Part shown: in pieces, positions 9,182 through 18,104 of the stretch
Layout of the letters: every line of letters begins with the position of its first letter
How positions within the stretch are numbered: position 1 is the first letter of the stretch
NCBI GenBank assembly: GCA_029101205.1
Contig: JAQXQO010000117.1
Coordinates: forward strand, 1-32,964
Origin: Coriobacteriales bacterium
GTDB taxonomy: Bacteria; Actinomycetota; Coriobacteriia; Coriobacteriales; Atopobiaceae
Direction of reading: 5' to 3'
Length of the DNA: 32,964 nucleotides
The notes under the pieces: generated by a model
Told to the model about the DNA's origin: nothing
Database searches by the model: none
What the model saw: the letters and a program-made list of their open reading frames with translations, nothing else
Position numbers and translations under genes: made by a program

Positions 9182-10468
9182 ATGCTCGACATCAAGTTCG
9201 TGCGCGAGAATCCGGACGTCATCGACAAGTCGTGTGCGTCCCGACAGAACGCGCACTGGGATCGCGAGAAGTTCTTTGAGCTGGATGAGGAGCGCAGGTC
9301 CGTCATCGTAGAGGTCGAGAAGCTGCAGGCTCAGCGCAACTCCGCCTCGAAGCAGATCGGTGCCCTGATGCGAGACGGCAAGACCGACGAGGCCAATGCC
9401 GCCAAGGCCCAGGTAAAGGCCAACAAGGAGCGCATCGACCAGCTGAACGACAAGCGTGCCAAGGTCGAGAAGGACCTGTTTGACCTCGTGGCCGCCATCC
9501 CGAACATCCCCCACGAGTCCGTACCCTACGGCAAGGACGACTCGGACAACCCCGAGGTGCGTCGCTGGGGCGAGCCGACGAAGTTCGACTTTGAGCCCAA
9601 GGCCCACTGGGACCTGGGACCCTCCACGGGCATGATCGACTTCGACCGCGGCGTCAAGCTGGCGGGCACGCGCTTCTACCTGCTGGGTGGTGCCGGCGCC
9701 CTCATGGAGCGCGCACTCATCAACTTCTTCATCGACATGCACGTGAAGGCCGGCTTCAAGGAGTGGTGGCCCCCCGTCATCACGAACTACGACAGCCTGT
9801 TCGGCACGGGCCAGCTGCCCAAGTTCGACGATGACCTGTTCCACGTCAGCGGTGGCATGTACCTGATTCCGACCGCCGAGGTCATGCTGACGAACATCCA
9901 CCGCGGCGAGGTCCTGGACGGCGACAAGCTGCCCCTGTGGTACACCGCCTTCACCCCCTGCTTCCGCGAGGAGGCGGGTTCGGCCGGCCGTGACACGCGT
10001 GGCATCATCCGCGTGCACGAGTTCGACAAGGTCGAGATGGTCAAGTTCTCGAAGCCCGAGGACTCCATGAACCAGCTGGAGAGCATGGTCCACGAGGCCG
10101 AGCTGTGCCTGCAGACGCTGGGCCTGCCCTACCACGTTGTCACTCTGTGCACCGGCGACATCGGCTTCAGCGCCACGAAGTGCTACGACCTCGAGGTCTG
10201 GCTGCCCAGCTACAACAACTACAAGGAGATCTCCTCCTGCTCCAACTGCTGGGACTTCCAGGCTCGCCGCGCCAACATCAAGTACCGCGATCCCGAGCAC
10301 TTCAAGGGCACGCGCCTGGTCCACACCCTGAACGGCTCCGGCCTGGCCGTTGGCCGCACCATGGCAGCCATCATGGAGAACTACCAGAACGCCGATGGCT
10401 CCATCACGGTGCCCGAGGCGCTGCGCCCCTACATGCGCGACATGGAGGTCATCAAGCCCCTGGCCTAG
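9182..10468 (+). CDS. serS: Seryl-tRNA synthetase
   Basis: N-terminal coiled-coil arm; class II motifs including FREEAGSAGRDTRGIIRVHEFDKVEMV and LNGSGLAVGRTMAAIMENYQ; GAGGGAG RBS upstream. Confidence 0.98.
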   Translation: MLDIKFVRENPDVIDKSCASRQNAHWDREKFFELDEERRSVIVEVEKLQAQRNSASKQIGALMRDGKTDEANAAKAQVKANKERIDQLNDKRAKVEKDLFDLVAAIPNIPHESVPYGKDDSDNPEVRRWGEPTKFDFEPKAHWDLGPSTGMIDFDRGVKLAGTRFYLLGGAGALMERALINFFIDMHVKAGFKEWWPPVITNYDSLFGTGQLPKFDDDLFHVSGGMYLIPTAEVMLTNIHRGEVLDGDKLPLWYTAFTPCFREEAGSAGRDTRGIIRVHEFDKVEMVKFSKPEDSMNQLESMVHEAELCLQTLGLPYHVVTLCTGDIGFSATKCYDLEVWLPSYNNYKEISSCSNCWDFQARRANIKYRDPEHFKGTRLVHTLNGSGLAVGRTMAAIMENYQNADGSITVPEALRPYMRDMEVIKPLA

Positions 10469-10516
10469 TGCCATCTAGCGGAAAGCACATCGCCGGTCCT
10501 CAGTGCGTTTTCTGCG

Positions 10517-10547
10517 GAGGGTCGCCCGACTGGGCGGCCCTCTTTTC
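10517..10547 (+). terminator. Rho-independent terminator after serS
   Basis: GAGGGtCGCCCgactGGGCGgCCCTC followed by TTTTCT. Confidence 0.8.
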
Positions 10548-10559
10548 TAGGAAAATTTA

Positions 10560-10573
10560 CGAACAGATGTTCT
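10560..10573. promoter_or_regulatory. Candidate LexA/SOS box
   Basis: CGAACAGATGTTCT: GAAC-N4-GTTC core, 13/14 match to the Gram-positive consensus CGAACRNRYGTTYC; overlaps a candidate -35 (TTCTCA 10570-10575, 17-nt spacer, TACACT 10593-10598). Confidence 0.65.
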
Positions 10574-10631
10574 CAAACATCACGTCAATGGGTACACTTG
10601 TACTATCGACAGCCAAGGATCGGAGGCGCGC

Positions 10632-11048
10632 ATGGAAAACGCAGCGGCAGTGGGTTGCATGGTCACTCTGTATCGGCAGGACCAGGGGGACGAGTGCCGG
10701 GAGGTGTCTGCCACGTTCGATGCCGGAGGCTACCTCCTGGTGGGCGAGAAGAGCTTTGGCGAGCTCAGCAGGTTCGCCTATGGCGAGAGCCACCACTACC
10801 ATCAGGTGGCCCTTCCGCCCGATAGCGTGGACGAGCTGTGGAAGGTCACGTACGTGGATCCTCTGGACGAGCGCGAACGGGCCGCGATGGACGGACTACT
10901 GAGGTTCTTCGAGGCGTCGGGGGCGTTCCTGTCGGATCTGATGGACGCGCTTGATCGCAGCGGCGTCCCGTACACGTACCTTCCCGGTGCCGGAAGGGTT
11001 ACCGCTGCCTTTAGGCCCAAGCAAACGGGGGAGACCGCCCACATTTAG
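10632..11048 (+). CDS. Hypothetical protein, 138 aa
   Basis: ATG at 10632 with GGAGG RBS upstream; no family recognised. Confidence 0.75.
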   Translation: MENAAAVGCMVTLYRQDQGDECREVSATFDAGGYLLVGEKSFGELSRFAYGESHHYHQVALPPDSVDELWKVTYVDPLDERERAAMDGLLRFFEASGAFLSDLMDALDRSGVPYTYLPGAGRVTAAFRPKQTGETAHI

Positions 11049-11064
11049 GCACACGTACAGAAAA

Positions 11065-11090
11065 AGCCCCGCATCCGAAGATGCGGGGCT
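11065..11090 (-). terminator. Terminator hairpin for tRNA-Arg (possibly bidirectional)
   Basis: AGCCCCGCAT-ccgaag-ATGCGGGGCT perfect 10-bp stem; minus-strand loop CTTCGG and TTTTT tail. Confidence 0.85.
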
Positions 11091-11098
11091 GCAATTTC

Positions 11099-11175
11099 TG
11101 GTGCGGCGTGAGGGATTCGAACCCGCGACAGACTGATTCGTAGTCAGTTCCTCTATCCAGCTGAGGTAACGCCGC
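11099..11175 (-). tRNA. tRNA-Arg(ACG), CCA encoded
   Basis: Minus strand GCGGCGT...ACGCCGC-ACCA; anticodon arm actga-ctACGaa-tcagt; T-loop GTTCGAATC. Confidence 0.95.
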
Positions 11176-11352
11176 TTGCGACTTCTTACTATGCCATTCG
11201 GCACCCATGGCGTCAAGAACTTTTTTGACTTTTTTCTCGGCACAGCTTCGGAGTCCTAGTGGCATGGTGTGCGCAGCGGTCATCATGCCTGGTAAGAGGT
11301 GTCGTGAGCGGTCGCGACACGACGATGGGAGGATTTTTACGCAGGGGATGTG

Positions 11353-11433
11353 CGAATCCCCGGGGAGCCCGCCTAAAAGAAAACCCGCCTCCGAGGAAGC
11401 GGGTTGCATAATCTGGCGGAGAGCTGGGGATTC
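11353..11433. repeat. Direct repeat copy 1: tRNA-Ser 3'-end fragment plus duplicated terminator
   Basis: cgaatccccggggagcccgcctaaaagaaaacccgcctccgaggaagcgggttgcataatctggcggagagctggggattc; near-identical to 11513-11592 (3 substitutions and 1 indel by eye). Confidence 0.93.
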
Positions 11434-11512
11434 CCGCGCCGCTGTGCGGCGCTCAAGGCCTCGCTGCGCTCGGCCCGTGTGCGTGCACCGCACGCACACG
11501 CCCTCTCGGGTT
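11434..11512. repeat. Hairpin-rich core between the direct repeats
   Basis: GCGCCGC-tgt-GCGGCGC (11436-11452) and CGTGTGCGTGC-acc-GCACGCACACG (11476-11500), both perfect, plus GGCC...GGCC (11457-11475). Confidence 0.85.
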
Positions 11513-11592
11513 CGAATCCCCGGGAGCCCACCTAAAAGAAAACCCGCCTCCGGGGAAGCGGGTTGCATAGTCTGGCGGAGAGCTGGGGATTC
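11513..11592. repeat. Direct repeat copy 2, overlapping the 3' end of the intact tRNA-Ser
   Basis: cgaatccccgggagcccacctaaaagaaaacccgcctccggggaagcgggttgcatagtctggcggagagctggggattc. Confidence 0.93.
11541..11564 (-). terminator. Rho-independent terminator of tRNA-Ser
   Basis: Minus strand AACCCGCttccccggagGCGGGTT followed by TTCTTTT. Confidence 0.8.
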
Positions 11593-11663
11593 GAACCCCA
11601 GATTCCCGTGGAGGGAATACTCGCTTAGCAGGCGAGCACCTTCGGCCTCTCGGTCAGCTCTCC
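11573..11663 (-). tRNA. tRNA-Ser(GCT), CCA encoded
   Basis: Minus strand GGAGAGC...GCTCTCC-G-CCA; anticodon arm ctcgc-ctGCTaa-gcgag; long variable arm; T-loop GTTCGAATC. Confidence 0.96.
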
Positions 11664-11703
11664 AAATCAAGTGCTTAGGTATAGTACCCCAGAATCGAGG
11701 TTC

Positions 11704-12696
11704 TCACAACAAATCCTTTTGAATAAATTCGTCGTTGACCACGATGTCGTCCTTGTGGTCGCGAATCGCCTGCCACGAGAAGCGCTCTACCAGCTGGTCT
11801 GCGGTCACTTCCTCGCCCGGTTGGGCCAGGCCGACCGTGGACGCCAGCTTTCCCAGCAGGCGCTGGGGGCCTGCCATGCGCTCGCGCAGCACGCCCAGGT
11901 TCAGATCGCGATCTCGCTTCGACAGGCGGCGTCCGTCAGGTGCCATGAGGAGGGGCACATGCGCGTAGGTGGGCTGAGGGAAGCCCAGGAGCCTTTGCAG
12001 ATATATCTGGCGCGGAACGGAGCCCAGAAGGTCGTGCCCACGTACCACCTGGGTCACGCCCATGAGGCCATCGTCCACGACCACGGCCAGCTGGTAGGCT
12101 ATGACTCCGTCGCTGCGCCTGACCAGGAAGTCGCCACAGTCGCGGGCAAGGTCCTCGTGCTGCCGTCCGTAGACCACGTCGTCGAACCAGATGCTGCCGT
12201 GGGAATCTCCCTGGTTGGGCACCCTGACGCGCGTGGCGGGGTCGCGAACCTCAGACTTTTTCCGGACCTCTGCGGGTGTCAGGTTGCGGCAGGTCCCGGG
12301 GTACACGTAGGTGCCGTCCGAGAGGTGCGGGGCTGTGGCGGCATGCAGCTGCGACCTGGTGCAAAAGCAGGGGTACAGAAGGTTCCTCTTGCGCAGGGTC
12401 TCAAGTGCGCTTGCATAGGCCTCGCCACGCTGACTTTGGTAGTAGGGACCCTCGTCCCATGTCAGCCCCAGCCAGGACAGGTCGTCCATCAGCAGCTTTG
12501 CCGCCTGGGGGTCCTGGGCCCTGGGGTCCAGGTCCTCGATGCGCAGTATCACGCGTCCGTTCTCGTGGCGCGCCGCCAGCCAGGCCATCAGCAGGGCAAA
12601 CACGTTGCCGGCATGCATCCTGCCCGAGGGCGTGGGCGCAAACCTCCCCACCGTGGTCAGGGGGTGCATCTCTTCGAACGTGCTGCTGAATGACAT
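11704..12696 (-). CDS. gluQ: Glutamyl-Q tRNA(Asp) synthetase (GluRS paralog lacking anticodon-binding domain)
   Basis: 330 aa; VGRFAPTPSGRMHAGNVFALLMAWLAAR...ILRIEDLDPR; CxC...Y...C Zn-site-like CFCTRSQLHAATAPHLSDGTYVYPGTC; RRLSKRDRDLN; no C-terminal anticodon-binding domain. Confidence 0.85.
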   Translation of the reverse strand: MSFSSTFEEMHPLTTVGRFAPTPSGRMHAGNVFALLMAWLAARHENGRVILRIEDLDPRAQDPQAAKLLMDDLSWLGLTWDEGPYYQSQRGEAYASALETLRKRNLLYPCFCTRSQLHAATAPHLSDGTYVYPGTCRNLTPAEVRKKSEVRDPATRVRVPNQGDSHGSIWFDDVVYGRQHEDLARDCGDFLVRRSDGVIAYQLAVVVDDGLMGVTQVVRGHDLLGSVPRQIYLQRLLGFPQPTYAHVPLLMAPDGRRLSKRDRDLNLGVLRERMAGPQRLLGKLASTVGLAQPGEEVTADQLVERFSWQAIRDHKDDIVVNDEFIQKDLL

Positions 12697-12707
12697 CGTG
12701 TGTGGTC

Positions 12708-13382
12708 CTAGCGGTTTGAGGTTGAATCTGCATTCTCGTTGGCTTGCGGCTGCCGTAGCAGGTGTGCGTACGCATAGACGTTTGCCACTCCCGGATAGGA
12801 GGACTCGTGTTGGTATACGCGCTCGTAACCCAGATGGTCATAGTAGCCGTAGTCGCAGCCATCGTCAGTCATGAGGTAAAAGCCTCGCGCACCCTCACGG
12901 TGCAGGTGGTCGCCTGCTGCGTGCAGAAGCCTCGTGCCGACGCCGGTCCCCCGCAGAGAAGGGCTTACTATCAGAAGCTCTATCGTCGCGTCCGCCCAGG
13001 GCTTGCCCTTGGATTCCAGACGCGCGCTGGCCTGGGCCTCCTGGTCTATGAGCTCCAACTGGCTGTTGGTCTCGTGAGGCCCCACAAGCTGGCGGAGACG
13101 CTCCTCATAGGAATGCCTGACGGCGTCCCAATGCTGGCGCTGGTCCTCGCGACCATGCAGGGTTACCAGCACGGCGGCGCGTGCCACGCCGTCTGCGCAG
13201 GCAACCTGGGACCAGTTGTGACAGCGCAGGTGCGCCGAGAGCTCGGCCGCGCCCAGGAGAGGCTGCGCCCGCTGTGCCGCATCCGCGAACCACATGTGCG
13301 CGACCAGCCCGGCAAGGGGCTCGAAGTCCTCCTGCTTGAAGGGGCGGTACGACAGGTTTGGTTGGTCTTGCGCGGCTCGCAT
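12708..13382 (-). CDS. GNAT-family N-acetyltransferase
   Basis: Start MRAAQDQPNLSYRPFKQEDFEPLAGLVAHMWF with AGGAG RBS; ELLIVSPSLRGTGVGTRLLHAAGDHLHREGARGFYLMTDDGCDYGYYDHLGYERV. Confidence 0.9.
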   Translation of the reverse strand: MRAAQDQPNLSYRPFKQEDFEPLAGLVAHMWFADAAQRAQPLLGAAELSAHLRCHNWSQVACADGVARAAVLVTLHGREDQRQHWDAVRHSYEERLRQLVGPHETNSQLELIDQEAQASARLESKGKPWADATIELLIVSPSLRGTGVGTRLLHAAGDHLHREGARGFYLMTDDGCDYGYYDHLGYERVYQHESSYPGVANVYAYAHLLRQPQANENADSTSNR

Positions 13383-13556
13383 CGTGTTCTCCTGGAGGTG
13401 CATCGGCCTTGCGGCGGTCGCAGCCGCTAGACTGTGAGGGCCGTATCGGGCGCTGGTCAGTACTTCTTGCCATCGTATCAGCTTGGTATGGGCATAAGGA
13501 AAAGTGTCCGTGAGCCTGCGAGGGGCGTCCATCGCCCCGACGGAAGGGGACTTCGT

Positions 13557-14219
13557 ATGAGTGAGAACAGCACGGGGCAGGAGCAGGGCTTTACGCTGGG
13601 CACGCCCACGCTGGTGTGCAGGTGGAGAATAGCCAGCCAGAGGCTGCCGATGGCCAATCGCCATCTGCGTGCTCTTGGCGCTCGCTTCGTCAACGGCGGG
13701 ACCATGCCCAAGGCTCTTGTGGCGTGGGCAAAGCAGCACGTGGAGTGGACGTTGGAGGACGGCAGCGCACGGTGGCCGGACGGCGTCCTCATGATCGTGG
13801 TCGACCAGGACGGCAAGGCGGCCATGACGGTGGGGCCGTACAAGCCGCTGCAAAGGACCAGCACCCAAGGGCTGCTGGAGCGCGCCCGCTACGCCGAACA
13901 GGAGGGCAACGCCACCAATGTGGCGCCCGAGACGCTGTGGGCGGTGCGTGGCGAGGACCTGGTGTGGGGCATGGATCCGGACCAGAGCCCGTCCGGCGCA
14001 GCCACGTTGGTAAGGGACCTGGCGCTGACCGTGGGCATGAACGTGGTGCGCGACGCCCACCTGATGGACGAGGTGGAGCGCGGAGACCACTTTGACGAGC
14101 TGTTCCTGGTGTCCGACGAGCATGGGGTCGTCCCGGCATCGGATGCGGCTGGCAGGCGTGCGCAGAGGTTTGCCGACGGCTACCAGAAGCTGCTGGACTC
14201 CATGGCGCGCAAGCGCTAG
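13557..14219 (+). CDS. Hypothetical protein, possibly a divergent class IV aminotransferase-like fold
   Basis: Likely start MSENSTGQEQGFTLGTPT; C-term LTVGMNVVRDAHLMDEVERGDHFDELFLVSDEHGVVPASDAAGRRAQRFADGYQKLLD loosely recalls fold-type IV C-termini. Confidence 0.6.
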   Translation: MSENSTGQEQGFTLGTPTLVCRWRIASQRLPMANRHLRALGARFVNGGTMPKALVAWAKQHVEWTLEDGSARWPDGVLMIVVDQDGKAAMTVGPYKPLQRTSTQGLLERARYAEQEGNATNVAPETLWAVRGEDLVWGMDPDQSPSGAATLVRDLALTVGMNVVRDAHLMDEVERGDHFDELFLVSDEHGVVPASDAAGRRAQRFADGYQKLLDSMARKR

Positions 14220-14549
14220 GTGGAGCACGAACACCGGCGTGCGCAAGTGTCTGGATTCTGCAAATGACACACGGGGCAAAGCCATGGATTATAGCAATGA
14301 GTACGCAGGTTTGTGCCTTGAAATCGATGGAAAAACCACCGAGCGGCGTCAAAGTCTCGTCTAACAGATGCGTCAAGGAGCCCTGTGGGCATTGCGTTAT
14401 GATGACAAATGCTTCTGGGTGTATGTCGTTTGGGGGAACATACGCATGCGTCCCGAAGGCGGGTTTTGCCTGGTAAAGCCGGCAAAACTTTAAAGCAAGG
14501 CAATAGCCACCGCAGGGACGGTGGACCGTATCGCTTCGAAGGAGAGGAT

Positions 14550-17500
14550 ATGGCAAGGAAATTCAAGTCTATGGACGGTAATGAGGCCGCGGCATACGTG
14601 TCGTACGCCTATACCGAGGTGGCGGGCATCTACCCGATCACGCCGTCCAGCCCCATGGCCGACCACGTCGACCAGTGGGCCGCAAAGGGCATGAAGAACA
14701 TCTTTGGTACCCCCGTGAAGGTCGTCGAGATGGAGTCCGAGGGCGGCGCTTCCGGCACCGTGCACGGCTCCCTTGGCGCTGGCGCTCTGACGAGCACCTA
14801 CACGGCATCCCAGGGCCTGCTCCTCATGATCCCGAACATGTACAAGATCGCCGCCGAGCAGCTGCCTGCCGTCTTCCACGTCAGCGCCCGTACCGTCGCC
14901 ACGCAGTCGCTGAACATCTTCGGCGACCACTCCGACGTTATGGCCTGCCGTCAGACCGGTTTCGCCATGCTGGCCGAGAGCAACGTCCAGCAGGTCATGG
15001 ACCTGTCGCCCGTCGCTCACCTGGCCGCCGTCAAGGGCAAGACCCCGTTCCTGAACTTCTTTGATGGCTTCCGCACCTCTCACGAGATTCAGAAGGTCGC
15101 CGTCTGGGACTTCAAGGACCTCGGCGACATGCTGGACATGGGCGCCGTCCAGGCGTTCCGCGACCACGCCCTGAACCCCGAGCACCCGCACGCCCGCGGC
15201 AGCCACGAGAATGGCGACACGTACTTCCAGAACCGCGAGGCCTGCAACACCCTGTACAACGAGCTGCCCGACGTCGTCGAGTACTACATGGACGAGATCA
15301 ACAAGCGCATCGGCACGGACTACAAGCCGTTCAACTACTACGGCGCTCCCGACGCCGACCGCGTGGTCGTCTGCATGGGCTCCTTCTGCGACACCCTGAA
15401 GGAGGTTATCGACTACCTGAACGCCCGTGGTGAGAAGGTCGGCCTGATTGAGGTCCACCTGTATCGCCCGTTCTCCATCAAGCACCTCGCGGCCGTTCTG
15501 CCCGAGACCGCAAAGAAGATCGCCGTCCTGGACCGCACCAAGGAGCCCGGCTCCGTGGGCGAGCCTCTGTACGAGGACGTCGTGTCTGCTCTGTACGAGG
15601 CTGGCATCTCCGGCCTCACCATTGTGGGTGGCCGCTACGGCCTCGGCTCCAAGGATACGCCGCCCGCCAGCGTGTTCGCCGTCTACAATGAGCTGGCCAA
15701 GGATCAGCCCAAGCGGCAGTTCACCATCGGCATTGTGGACGACGTCACCAACCTGTCCCTGCCCGAGGTTCCCTCCCCCAACACCGCGGCGGAAGGCACC
15801 ATCGAGTGCAAGTTCTGGGGCCTCGGCGGCGACGGTACCGTTGGCGCAAACAAGAACTCGATCAAGATTATCGGCGACCACACCGACAAGTACGTCCAGG
15901 CGTACTTCCAGTACGACTCCAAGAAGACGGGCGGCGTCACCGTCAGCCACCTGCGCTTCGGCGATTCGCCCATCCGTTCGCCGTACTACATCACGAAGGC
16001 TGACTTCGTCGCTTGCCACAACCCCTCCTACATCGTGAAGGGCTTCAAGATGGTGCGCGACGTCAAGCCTGGCGGCACGTTCCTCGTGAACTCCCAGTGG
16101 AGCGACGAGGAGTTCGCCGAGCAGCTGCCTGCCGTTGCAAAGCGCTACATCGCAAAGAACAACATCTCGGTCTACCTGATCGACGCCATCGACCTGGCCG
16201 CCAAGGTCGGCATGGGCAAGCGCACCAACACCGTGCTGCAGTCCGCGTTCTTTGCCCTGGCAAAGGTCCTGCCTGCCGAGGACGCCCTGAAGTACATGAA
16301 GGACGCCGCTCAGAAGTCCTACGCCAAGAAGGGTCAGAACATCGTCGAGGCCAACTGGAAGGCCATCGACGCCGGCGCCACCGCGTTCCACAAGTTCGAG
16401 GTGCCTGCCGACTGGGCCAACGCCACCGACGAGCCGAAAGAGATCAAGCTCGAGGGCCGCGAGGAGCTCGTGAAGCAGGTCAAGGAGCTGCTGATGCCCA
16501 TCGACCAGATGGAGGGCGACAGCCTGCCCGTCTCGGCCTTCGAGGATCACGCAGACGGCCAGTGGGAGCTCGGTGCTTCCGCATACGAGACGCGCGGCGT
16601 CGCCGTCATGGTGCCTCGCTGGGATCACTCTAAGTGCATCCAGTGCAACACCTGCTCCTATGTGTGCCCGCACGCAACGATTCGCCCGATTGCCATGAAC
16701 GCCGAGGAGGCCGCCAACGCCCCCAAGGCCATGAGGACCACCGACCTCAAGCTCCCGAAGAACACCGGCTACACCTTCACCGTCGCCGTGTCTCCTCTGG
16801 ACTGCATGGGCTGCTACAACTGCGTGGCCGTCTGCCCGAAGAGCGACGTCAAGAACGGCGGTGCCCTCACCATGGTCCCGCAGGAGTCCGAGGCCGATCA
16901 GGCCGAGGTCTGGGACTACGCGGTGAACAAGGTCAGCGAGAAGTCCGAGCTGGCCGGCGACACCAACATCAAGGCGTCCCAGTTCCACAAGCCCCTGCTG
17001 GAGTTCTCCGGCTCTTGCGCTGGCTGCGCCGAGACCAGCTACGCCCGTCTGGTGACGCAGCTGTTCGGTGACCGCATGTTCATCTCGAACGCCACCGGCT
17101 GCTCCTCCATCTGGGGCAACCCCGCGGCCACTTGCCCGTACACCACGAACGCTGCCGGCCACGGCCCCGCTTGGAACAACTCGCTGTTCGAGGACAACGC
17201 CGAGCACGGCCTGGGCATGGAGATCGGCTACGAGGCCGAGCGCAACCGCGTCGTGGCTATGACCGAGGCGCTGCTTGAGTCCGACTCCGCCTCCGACGAC
17301 CTGAAGGCCGCCGCGTCCAACTGGATCGAGGCCAAGGACAAGACCGAGGCTTCGCAGGTCACCGCAGCTGCCTACATCAAGCAGCTCGAGGCCGCCGGCA
17401 CGCCTGAGGCCGAGAAGATCCTGGCCGACAAGTCGTTCCTGACCAAGAAGTCCTTCTGGATCTTCGGCGGCGACGGCTGGGCGTACGACATCGGCTTCGG

Positions 17501-18104
17501 TGGCCTGGACCACGTCCTCGCCTCGAACCGCAACGTCAACGTCTTCGTGTTCGACACCGAGGTTTACTCCAACACCGGCGGACAGGCCTCCAAGGCCTCG
17601 AACCTGGGCCAGGTCGCTCAGTTTGCCGCTGCCGGCAAGGAGACCAAGAAGAAGTCCCTCGCCGAGATTGAGATGAGCTACGGCTACGTGTACGTCGCTC
17701 AGGTCGCCATGGGCGCCAACCCCATGCAGACCCTGAAGGCCATCCGCGAGGCCGAGGCCTACGACGGTCCTTCGCTGATCATCGGCTACAGCCCCTGCGA
17801 GATGCACTCCATCAAGAAGGGCGGCATGATGCACTGCCAGGAGGAGATGAAGCGTGCGGTCGACTGCGGTTACTGGAACCTGTTCCGCTTCAACCCCGCT
17901 GCTCCCGAGGGCAAGAAGTTCTCGCTCGACTCCAAGGAGCCGAAGGGCGGCTATCAGGACTTCCTGATGAACGAGGCTCGCTACGCTCGCCTGACCCGCG
18001 AGTTCCCGGGCCGCGCCGAGGAGCTCTTCGCAGAGAACGAGGAGGCCGCAATGCAGCGCTACGCTCACCTGCTGAAGCTGAAGGATATGTACGCCGAGGC
18101 GTAA
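14550..18104 (+). CDS. nifJ: Pyruvate:ferredoxin (flavodoxin) oxidoreductase
   Basis: Start MARKFKSMDGNEAAAYVSYAYTEVAGIYPITPSSPMAD after GGAGAGG RBS; Fe-S motifs CIQCNTCSYVCPHA and CMGCYNCVAVCPKS; TPP site GGDGWAYDIGFGGLDHVL...TEVYSNTGGQASKAS. Confidence 0.97.
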   Translation: MARKFKSMDGNEAAAYVSYAYTEVAGIYPITPSSPMADHVDQWAAKGMKNIFGTPVKVVEMESEGGASGTVHGSLGAGALTSTYTASQGLLLMIPNMYKIAAEQLPAVFHVSARTVATQSLNIFGDHSDVMACRQTGFAMLAESNVQQVMDLSPVAHLAAVKGKTPFLNFFDGFRTSHEIQKVAVWDFKDLGDMLDMGAVQAFRDHALNPEHPHARGSHENGDTYFQNREACNTLYNELPDVVEYYMDEINKRIGTDYKPFNYYGAPDADRVVVCMGSFCDTLKEVIDYLNARGEKVGLIEVHLYRPFSIKHLAAVLPETAKKIAVLDRTKEPGSVGEPLYEDVVSALYEAGISGLTIVGGRYGLGSKDTPPASVFAVYNELAKDQPKRQFTIGIVDDVTNLSLPEVPSPNTAAEGTIECKFWGLGGDGTVGANKNSIKIIGDHTDKYVQAYFQYDSKKTGGVTVSHLRFGDSPIRSPYYITKADFVACHNPSYIVKGFKMVRDVKPGGTFLVNSQWSDEEFAEQLPAVAKRYIAKNNISVYLIDAIDLAAKVGMGKRTNTVLQSAFFALAKVLPAEDALKYMKDAAQKSYAKKGQNIVEANWKAIDAGATAFHKFEVPADWANATDEPKEIKLEGREELVKQVKELLMPIDQMEGDSLPVSAFEDHADGQWELGASAYETRGVAVMVPRWDHSKCIQCNTCSYVCPHATIRPIAMNAEEAANAPKAMRTTDLKLPKNTGYTFTVAVSPLDCMGCYNCVAVCPKSDVKNGGALTMVPQESEADQAEVWDYAVNKVSEKSELAGDTNIKASQFHKPLLEFSGSCAGCAETSYARLVTQLFGDRMFISNATGCSSIWGNPAATCPYTTNAAGHGPAWNNSLFEDNAEHGLGMEIGYEAERNRVVAMTEALLESDSASDDLKAAASNWIEAKDKTEASQVTAAAYIKQLEAAGTPEAEKILADKSFLTKKSFWIFGGDGWAYDIGFGGLDHVLASNRNVNVFVFDTEVYSNTGGQASKASNLGQVAQFAAAGKETKKKSLAEIEMSYGYVYVAQVAMGANPMQTLKAIREAEAYDGPSLIIGYSPCEMHSIKKGGMMHCQEEMKRAVDCGYWNLFRFNPAAPEGKKFSLDSKEPKGGYQDFLMNEARYARLTREFPGRAEELFAENEEAAMQRYAHLLKLKDMYAEA

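Noticed and set aside
9131-10474. 447-aa minus-strand ORF antisense to serS
   Set aside because: Shadow ORF; serS on the plus strand is unambiguous.
11353-11592. CRISPR-like direct repeats
   Set aside because: Only two ~80-nt copies, overlapping a tRNA gene and its terminator; no regular repeat-spacer structure or cas genes.
11011-11722. ORFs on both strands with repeated peptides (GSPPKRKPAS..., ESPALRQ...)
   Set aside because: They are translations across tRNA genes and the duplicated tRNA-end repeats, a common false-ORF type.
12708-14285. 525-aa ORF start for the GNAT gene
   Set aside because: The N-terminal extension runs antisense through the divergent 13557-14219 gene; the internal ATG at 13382 has a good RBS and starts the conserved domain.
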